From Willaertia magna (lineage: Eukaryota > Heterolobosea > Eutetramitea > Acrasida > Naegleriidae), in NCBI GenBank assembly GCA_902984215.1, contig CADWAF010004559.1:1-12461 (forward strand): a stretch of 12,461 bases of DNA. Direction: 5' to 3'. This document shows, piece by piece, positions 7,563 to 12,461 of the stretch. The notes under the pieces were generated by a model. That model did not search any database, was not told the origin of the DNA, and was given only the letters and a program-made list of their open reading frames with translations. Position 1 is the stretch's first letter. Every line of letters starts with the position of its first letter. A program made the position numbers and the translations under genes.

Positions 7563-8764
7563 CTAGTTATTTTCTTTTACTTCCAACGCTTGTGGTTCTA
7601 CAACTTGAGGTTCTACAACCTGGTGTTCTACAACTTGCAGATCTACAACTTGGGGTTCTACAACTTGGAGTTCTACAACTTCAGGTTCTACCACAACCAG
7701 CGGTTCTTTTTCCACTACTACAACTTTTTAGAGTTTAAATTAAATTAATTAAATTAATTAAAATAAAATAAATTAAATTAAATGAAATGAAATTAATTAA
7801 AATAAATAAATTAAAATAAATTAAGTAAATGAAATAAAATTAATTAAATTAAATAAATGAAATTAAATAAATAAATTAAAATAAATTAAGTAAATGAAAT
7901 AAAATAATTTAAATTCTAATTACCTTTGTCTTTTAAGGAGGAGAAAGAATCTGTTAACCTTTTACATTCTTCAATTAGTCCATTTTCTTTAACGAACTTT
8001 TTAATAACACCAAAATAAGCCTTTGCCTGGAGTTTGTTTGGTAAAGTATTTAAAGAAAGGATGCACACTTGCTTTCTTTTTTTAAAAGCTTCCTTTTTAG
8101 CTTTTGCATTTTCCCTAACTTTTCTTTTTTCTTCTCTCAATTGAGCCTTCTCCTCCTCCTTTACTTGCCTATTCAATTCCGCTTCCATCCTTTCTTGATC
8201 CCTTAACCTTCTCCTTGCATTTGATTTGATCTCATATTTTTTACCATCATCTTCACAGTCTCCAATGCAAGATACTGCTTTACAGAAATTTTTACAGTGA
8301 CCTTTGTGGTGACAACGCCCACATCTAATTGTCTTTAGAATAACTTCTGCACTCTTCTTTACAATAACTTTACGTCTTTTGGACGTCTTTACAGAAGTTA
8401 AGGAATCAACAACTTTTGGAGTATTTTTTATTTCAGTTGTTGTTTTTCTAGATGTTAAATCATTCAAATTATTAAAAGAAGCACTTATTAATTCAATAAC
8501 AAAAAGAAAAACACTAGAAGAAGAAATACTAAAAAGAGAAACATTATTAAAAGGGTTCACATTAGAAGATTGTGAACCAAAAAATTCCATAAAGGAACCA
8601 TTGCTACTAGTTGGTGGAGTAGTACTAGTAGCTGAATTGATTGCAAAAACATTGTATAAAGGATTGTATTGCAATCCATACAAGTCAAACCCTTGACTAC
8701 CAAAATTACCAAACCCATAAACTAGAGCTCTAAAAGGATTAAAACCTATAAATAGTTGCATCAT
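7563..8764 (-). CDS. CCHC zinc-knuckle protein with coiled coil and VVEPQ repeat tail
   Basis: Two exons: 8764-7924 and 7723-7563, joined across intron 7923-7724 (GTAATT...AAAAAG, 200 nt), giving 333 residues. Without splicing the frame stops at 7916. With it, the frame runs straight into KVVVVEKEPL and the repeats, which supports the intron. Residues 1-110 are Ser/Asn/Phe-rich with no known fold. A basic patch (KTSKRRKVIVKK) precedes a CX2CX4HX4C knuckle at C148, C151, H156 and C161 (CGRCHHKGHCKNFC). Extra Cys (CKAVSCIGDC) follow, then a long charged helix at about 183-232, a likely coiled coil. Residues 281-333 are five-residue VVEPQ-type repeats. Zinc knuckles of this pattern bind nucleic acid in Gag proteins and some transposases. 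Divergent placement next to a transposase suggests a mobile-element gene. Upstream, an out-of-register frame from ATG 8874 with TAA at 8814 and 8802 may be a lost N-terminus, so this may be a decayed copy. Confidence 0.6.
7594..7698. repeat. 15-bp minisatellite encoding VVEPQ repeats
   Basis: Seven tandem 15-base units of the form GGTTCTACAACTTGN; the TTCTA core starts at 7596, 7611, 7626, 7641 (here ATCTA), 7656, 7671 and 7686. On the minus strand each unit encodes V-V-E/D-P/L/H-Q/E. Because 15 is a multiple of three, unit gain or loss keeps the frame. Confidence 0.9.
7724..7923 (-). repeat. AT-only intron with a 65-base repeat
   Basis: This is the intron of the zinc-knuckle gene, almost purely A and T. 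A segment of about 40 bases containing TTAAGTAAATGAAATAAAA occurs twice, starting near 7821 and 7886, a 65-base offset, inside AATTAATT/AAATTAAA runs. The donor is GTAATTAG and the acceptor CTAAAAAG. Confidence 0.65.
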
Positions 8765-8943
8765 CTGTTGTTGTTGTTAATTCTTCTTAATTGAGTAATT
8801 TATTCTAACAGTTAAGCAATTTGCTGTGTGTTCTGGTTATTATTGTTAGTGGATTCAGTTGGTTGTTGTGACATATTTTTTTTTCACTTTTCACTCAACC
8901 TTTAGGGGAGCATTCAAAAGATTTAGTGAATTGTTTCAAAATA

Positions 8944-10067
8944 ATGACTAAAACAACATCAGCAAAACTCAAAGCCACTTACTCCAAAGTTAAAAAAAGT
9001 TTAAATATGCTCAAAACAAGAATAGATTCCATTAATAGTGTTTGTTCTTCTCAAAACAAGTCATTGTCTAATAGATAGATAGCTGCTATTCTTATTGTTT
9101 CTGAGAGAACAGTGAGATATTAGAAGAAGAAGTCTTTCTTCTTGTCTTTTTCCTCTAAATCATCATGGAGAGTGCAAGACACTCTAAATACACCTTAAAC
9201 ACTCGTAGATTTACCGAGTTTGTTCTTATCAATTATGCTAAGCGATATCCAACTACTTCTTTAAACGATTTTCAATTATTACTTAACTTAATAGACATTC
9301 ACTATAGTAAAACAACAATCCATGATTTCTTTTCTAGGAACAGCTATTCTTATAAAAAACCATCTTACAAGCACCGATTAAAGTTCAAACCAGTTAATAT
9401 TGTTAGATATTTAGAGCACACTCAAGCAATAAGTATTTTATCTTTATATATTAACTGGAACAAGATAAAGTACTGTGATGAAAGTCATTTTGTTTCCAGA
9501 AACTTTTTTAGAAGAAAGGCTATTAGTAAAATTAGAAGATGTGTATGTGTTGTAAATGACTATACTGACTTCAATATGTTGTTTATAATGATGTTGTTGA
9601 CAAATCTTGCAGGTGAAACTCTCATTTATATTGACCTACATCAGAATTCAAACACACAAGAAGATTTTCTTGTGTTCGTAAAGAAGTGTATAGAAGAAAA
9701 GAGATTAGTGTAAAATAATTATTTTGTAATGAACAACACCTTTGTTTATGGTGGTTGTAACACATTTGAAGAATTGTTAGAAGTGTTACAATAAGAAAAA
9801 ATTAGATTGGTGTTTTTACCATCTTATTTACTGGAACTCAATCTGTGTGAATCTATTTTTTATGCAATTAAGGCTTGTTTGTGTAATATCAAACATTACA
9901 ATACATCAACACCATTTGATCAATTGATAGAAGCTGCTTCAAACACTATAACTCATAATCTTGTTTGTAACACTTATCATCATTGCTTCTACAATTTCAA
10001 AAACGAATTAAGAAGAAATTTAGAAGATTTCTTTTCTACTAATAAAGAACATGAACTACTTACTTAG
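8944..10067 (+). pseudogene. Broken Tc1/mariner/IS630-type transposase
   Basis: The remnant starts at ATG 8944 (MTKTTSAKLK). Its first helix-turn-helix reads LSNR-stop-IAAILIVSERTVRY-stop-KKK, with TAG at 9076 and 9121. A 1-base-class frameshift before about 9165 moves to the frame beginning MESARHSKYTLNTRRFTEF. A second DNA-binding segment (SKTTIHDFFSRNSYSYKKP) follows. The first catalytic Asp is in IKYCDESHF. After TAA 9711 the same frame gives FVMNNTFVYGG, where the family expects Asp-Asn, so the second catalytic Asp appears mutated to Asn. After TAA 9792 it gives LPSYLLELNLCESIF, matching the LPPYSPELNPIE block with its final Glu. Four in-frame stops, a frameshift and a lost catalytic residue make it inactive. 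I could not find matching terminal inverted repeats. It lies head-to-head with the zinc-knuckle gene. Confidence 0.8.
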
Positions 10068-10459
10068 AATAAGGTTATCAAAGAAATAAATTAAATAAAG
10101 TACTTACTTTTCTTTTTCAAACTCTTAATTACTTTTCTATCAAACACTAACACACTACACAGTTGACTATCTTTACTTCTCAATTGACCAGCTCTGCTTT
10201 CTTGTTTGTGACTAACTTAAAATTTAGTTACCATTTACTTATTAGGAAATATAATGATGTTTTTTTTTGAAAACATTACAAGCACTGGAGATACTAGCCT
10301 TGTATGGAAATATTTTTAAAAATATCATTTTATTTTGGCACAACCTTTTTCACAGCCTTGCCCAAAGTCTTGGCCTTGTGGGTGCAACATTTTGAACCAA
10401 ATGAATTGTACTTAATTTACTTTGAATTTCTTTTTATTTTGAAAACACAACAACAAACT
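10068..10459. other. Interval between transposase remnant and profilin
   Basis: Mostly AT-rich with no sizeable frame. It would contain the right end of the mobile element, but no terminal repeat is recognisable. One patch, about 10336-10392, is unusually GC-rich for the window and holds a 21-codon frame listed separately. Confidence 0.35.
10325..10390 (-). CDS. Possible micro-ORF or exon fragment in a GC-rich island
   Basis: ATG 10390-10388 to TGA 10327-10325 encodes MLHPQGQDFGQGCEKGCAKIK (21 residues), with a CxxxC pair and Gly/Gln repeats. The DNA (GGCCTTGTGGGTGCAAC and flanks) is about half G+C in an AT-dominated neighbourhood, which is why I note it. There is no homology I recognise and no supporting splice partner. 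It may be a residual exon, a mobile-element end, or chance. Confidence 0.2.
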   Translation of the reverse strand: MLHPQGQDFGQGCEKGCAKIK

Positions 10460-10863
10460 TTAATAACCTTTTTTCTTTAAAGTTTCAGCTATATATAACA
10501 CTTGATCACGATTTAGTCCTTTTTGAATTCCAGAATTACTGTCATAATATTTAATGATAATTACTTTATTTGTTTTTGCAGCTGTAAATCCATTTCTTAA
10601 ATAAACACCACTTAATACACCACCTTCACAATCAGTTACAATAAAATGTGTATTGTCTGTAAATTTGAATATTTCTTTCTTTATTTGAAACAAACACCAT
10701 CAAATCCATTTTCTGAAACCCAATCAATAATTTCTTCAATTTGTTCTTTTGTTAAATTTAAACCATCTGAACCTGCATATTTTGTACCATCTAATCCATA
10801 AATGGCTGCTTTTGTGGCTTGTTTACTATGAAGTAATTCATCAACGTACAAATTCCAGGACAT
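10460..10863 (-). CDS. Profilin (actin-monomer-binding protein)
   Basis: Profilin binds G-actin, poly-proline and phosphoinositides in the cytosol and promotes filament growth. Exon 1 (10863-10698) starts MSWNLYVDELL, the profilin signature whose N-terminal Trp forms the poly-proline site, and continues KAAIYGLDGTKYA. That frame stops at TAA 10683. A second frame carries THFIVTDCEGG, KTNKVIIIKYYDS and the helical end QVLYIAETLKKKGY. Removing 10697-10657 (GTGTTTG...TTTACAG, 41 nt) restores the frame and gives 120 residues. NGFD-DNTHFIV then aligns almost without gaps to amoebal profilins from GFDLAGVHYV through KTSKAILVGVYNE (recalled, not searched). Alternatives are a 35-nt intron from 10691, or a -1 frameshift near AAATAA 10686-10681, giving about 134 residues with an extra IKKEIFKFT. 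The first is preferred. Confidence 0.85.
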
Positions 10864-11133
10864 TTTAAAATTTGTTTTGATTGGTTTTGAATAATTAAGT
10901 TGTTTTGATTAATTTTTTTTTTGTTAATGTTGAATAATTAATTATTAGTACAGTTTTTATGTGAAATTGAAATGGATTAGTGTTCAGATTGTTGATAAGT
11001 TGAAACCTTTTCTGTTTAAATTAGGAATCCGAACTTGGAACCAGCTTACAACAACAGTAATAACTTGGAACTTATTTAGTAGTAATAACGTAAAAAACTT
11101 TAACAACTTGGACAAACAACTTTAACTATAAAA
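10864..11133. other. Profilin upstream region
   Basis: This lies between the profilin start codon and the right repeat arm. It is AT-rich, with scattered repeats of the word AACTTGGA (near 11033, 11063 and 11105). No gene is visible; it presumably includes the profilin promoter. Confidence 0.35.
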
Positions 11134-12011
11134 TTGCAAATTGGACAAAATAAATTACAATTTCTTTACAATACTTTTTTAAAACTAAACAAAATGTTAA
11201 CAAAAGAAAAACAAAACGAAAATTTTAACGGCCACAAAAATTTGTTTTGCCATTAAAAATTTAAGCAAGTACTCAGACAGTATTAACTTCTATTTCTTTA
11301 CGTTTTTTAACACTGAATTATTAATCAATAAAAATGAAAATAAAACATACTTTTATTTTAATATACATCAATTTATGGTTTGAAAAAAATAATTTGTATT
11401 TCAATTTAACAGTAAATTATTAGGAGTTTATTAAAATTTATTTACAACAAATTTATAACATTACAAAACAGTATTAGACAAAAAAGAACGAAACAAACGT
11501 TAAGCTTTTGCACAAAGGTATTATTTTTAAACTGATGGTTCAATAAAACAAATGACGAATATAATAAGAACGTTCTTTGAAAAGTGTAAATTATGGTTCC
11601 TATTTAATACATTGAAACAAAAAAAATACAAAATATATGACCGTTCCATAAAAAAACAGTTTCTTTATTCATTTTTCTAAGAATCAAAACTATTCTTTTA
11701 ACACTTTCTTTAAATAAAATGTAATTTAATTTTGTTTATTTATTTACAACAAATGTTGGTTTATTACAATAAATAACAATGTTTTTTATCCTTTCCATTC
11801 TTTTCTTTTTCTTTTTCTTATTTTCCTTAAAACTTTCAGTCTTGTTATTATCAACTATTGTTACAGCAGTTGACTGGACTGTAACATTATTATTATTTGA
11901 CGACGATGCAACAACAACAACATTGTTATTAATCTTATTATTATTATCATTATTACTAATGTCACTCTCGACAGGTACCTTGTTTTCCAATAATAATGTT
12001 ATTGCCTTTTC
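11134..12011. repeat. Right arm of the large inverted repeat
   Basis: Its reverse complement matches the left arm (1-670) in the same block order: the open frame start, the Lys tract, TATTAAATAGGAACCATAAT at about 11593-11612 (complement), and AAAGAACGTTCT. The later blocks are TTTTTGTGGCCGTTAAAATT, AGTATTGTAAAGAAATTG and TTTATTTTGTCCAATTTGCAA ending near 11134. It is about 200 bases longer than the left arm because of insertions both inside the coding part and in the 3' flank. The non-coding part (11134-11735) shows no other gene. Similarity probably continues past 12011, but the left partner lies outside the window. Confidence 0.8.
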
Positions 12012-12152
12012 TTCTTTATTTTCCTCTTGCCTTAATAGTTGTTGTTTCTTTTCTTCTTTTTCTTTTTCTTTCAAATTATTTGTGATTTTATTGTCAACAA
12101 TTAAATTTATCGTTTTTGAAACACCATTAATATTATCAAAGCAAGACCACAT
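11736..12152 (-). CDS. Low-complexity Lys-tailed protein, right paralogue
   Basis: 138 residues from ATG 12152-12150 to TAA 11738-11736. The N-terminus MWSCFDNINGVSKTINLIVD is the only non-repetitive part. A charged helix follows (LKEKEKEEKKQQLLRQEENK), then EEKAITLLLENKVPVES, an Asn/Ile spacer, VVVVASSSNNNNVTVQS, DNNKTESFKENK and a Lys tract. It ends RMERIKNIVIYCNKPTFVVNK. I recognise no domain; a nuclear or nucleic-acid-associated role would be a guess from the Lys tract alone. The left paralogue has a 4-base longer Lys tract and so a different tail. The start may be internal: a GTAAGT at 12183 and GTAG at 12158-12155 lie just upstream, but a 29-base intron is unlikely and no upstream exon is evident. 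Confidence 0.5.
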   Translation of the reverse strand: MWSCFDNINGVSKTINLIVDNKITNNLKEKEKEEKKQQLLRQEENKEEKAITLLLENKVPVESDISNNDNNNKINNNVVVVASSSNNNNVTVQSTAVTIVDNNKTESFKENKKKKKKRMERIKNIVIYCNKPTFVVNK

Positions 12153-12220
12153 CCCTACATATCAACACTCTTAGAGGACTTACCAAAAAATAAAAAAGAA
12201 AGGAAAATTTAAAAGTTGAA

Positions 12221-12261
12221 CTCGGCTGCCGGGAATCGAACCCGGGTCGCGAGAGTGACAG
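12221..12261 (-). pseudogene. tRNA 3' half (tRNA-Asp-like), 5' half missing
   Basis: On the minus strand, 12261-12255 reads CTGTCAC, an Asp anticodon loop (GTC). TCTCG (12254-12250), the variable loop CGAC and a perfect T arm (CCGGG-TTCGATT-CCCGG, 12245-12229) follow. The 3' acceptor strand CAGCCGA and discriminator G end at 12221. GGTTCGATTCC is a canonical Pol III B box. The 5' anticodon strand should be CGAGA, but AATGA is present, and no upstream TCGGCTG acceptor strand or A box is found. The gene is therefore incomplete. A plus-strand TCGGCTG at 12294-12300 followed by TGGTAT resembles a tRNA 5' end but faces the wrong way. Confidence 0.5.
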
Positions 12262-12461
12262 TCATTCAGTTGACTCAATACATTATTATCAGATCGGCTG
12301 TGGTATAAATATTTGAAATTGGAATTTATTTAATAATAACTAAGAATTCCTATTAAGGGTATAATAAAAAGAATTTAACTAGTAGATTTTATTTAATTAT
12401 TTTTTCATAAATGTATAATTTACAAATTTTTATTGTGTCCACCACCTTTCAATTGTAAAAT
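12262..12461. other. Right end of window, no gene seen
   Basis: AT-rich sequence beyond the tRNA fragment. It holds the minus-strand hairpin AGTCA-ACTGAA-TGACT (complement of about 12261-12276) and the plus-strand TCGGCTG noted with the tRNA fragment. No open frame or RNA gene is apparent. Confidence 0.35.

Noticed and set aside
7532..7738. Plus-strand Leu/Gln repeat frame
   Set aside because: It is the opposite-strand reading of the 15-bp minisatellite, whose minus-strand frame joins the zinc-knuckle exon by a clean splice.
8379..8696. Plus-strand 105-residue frame
   Set aside because: It is antisense to the first zinc-knuckle exon, which has a clear CX2CX4HX4C motif and a continuing splice.
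8944..10067. UAA/UAG read as Gln (ciliate-type code)
   Set aside because: It would tidy the transposase, but the long flavoprotein has no in-frame TAA/TAG despite many Gln residues (all CAA/CAG) and genes here end in TAA. A separate frameshift and lost catalytic Asp also point to decay.
8905..10450. Terminal inverted repeats for the transposase, e.g. TTTAGGGGAGCATTCAAAAG near 8912
   Set aside because: No convincing complement was found between 10068 and 10460; the only resemblance (ATTTTGAACCAAATGAATT near 10390) is too weak.
11779..12174. Plus-strand Phe/Leu/Ser-rich frame that looks like a membrane protein
   Set aside because: It is the complement of Lys/Asn/Val-rich codons; the paralogous left arm preserves the opposite-strand frame.
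12155..12183. GTAAGT...GTAG 29-base intron just upstream of the right-arm gene
   Set aside because: Too short to be believable and no coding exon is visible upstream; only the donor matches well.
12221..12303. Complete functional tRNA on the minus strand
   Set aside because: Anticodon stem pairs only two of five positions and no 5' acceptor strand or A box could be placed.

Overview
The window is a very AT-rich nuclear segment from a eukaryotic microbe. The signs are spliceosomal introns with GTAAGT-type donors and AG acceptors, an AT-dominated codon choice, Asn/Gln/Lys-rich low-complexity proteins, long A/T runs between genes, and a profilin. TAA serves as an ordinary stop and Gln is written CAA/CAG, so the code looks standard. 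The style suggests an amoeboid protist (dictyostelid-like base composition; the profilin resembles amoebal profilins by eye), but I cannot name the species.

Layout, left to right. (1) 1-670 is the left arm of a large, diverged inverted repeat. It holds the 3' end of a low-complexity Lys-tailed gene (+) and its downstream region. (2) 846-1873 (+) is a three-exon gene for a two-EF-hand calcium-binding protein with a Met/Pro/Gln/Asn-rich tail. (3) 2121-2642 (-) encodes a small multi-pass membrane protein whose start codon lies in a perfect 24-bp tandem duplication. (4) 3115-6340 (-) is a three-exon gene for a 990-residue FAD monooxygenase-type flavoprotein (PHBH/MICAL-like fold) with an N-terminal signal peptide. 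(5) 6341-7268 is non-coding and contains a cluster of short palindromes. (6) About 7269-10067 looks like a decayed mobile-element region. It has a zinc-knuckle/coiled-coil gene with a VVEPQ repeat tail (-) and, head-to-head with it, a broken Tc1/mariner/IS630-type transposase (+). (7) 10460-10863 (-) is profilin, which reads correctly only if a roughly 41-nt intron is removed. (8) 11134-12011 is the right arm of the inverted repeat, carrying a fuller paralogue of the left-arm gene on the minus strand (11736-12152). (9) 12221-12261 (-) is a tRNA 3' half with a perfect T arm but no matching 5' half.

The EF-hand protein, flavoprotein and profilin look like independent host genes, not an operon. 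The two arm genes point inward, so the whole interval lies between two inverted, diverged copies of one gene plus its 3' flank. The least ordinary parts are the inverted arms, the divergent zinc-knuckle/transposase unit with stops at probable Gln positions, the very short profilin intron, and a nonamer (ACTTTACAA) that encodes every Thr-Leu-Gln I could find in two neighbouring genes.
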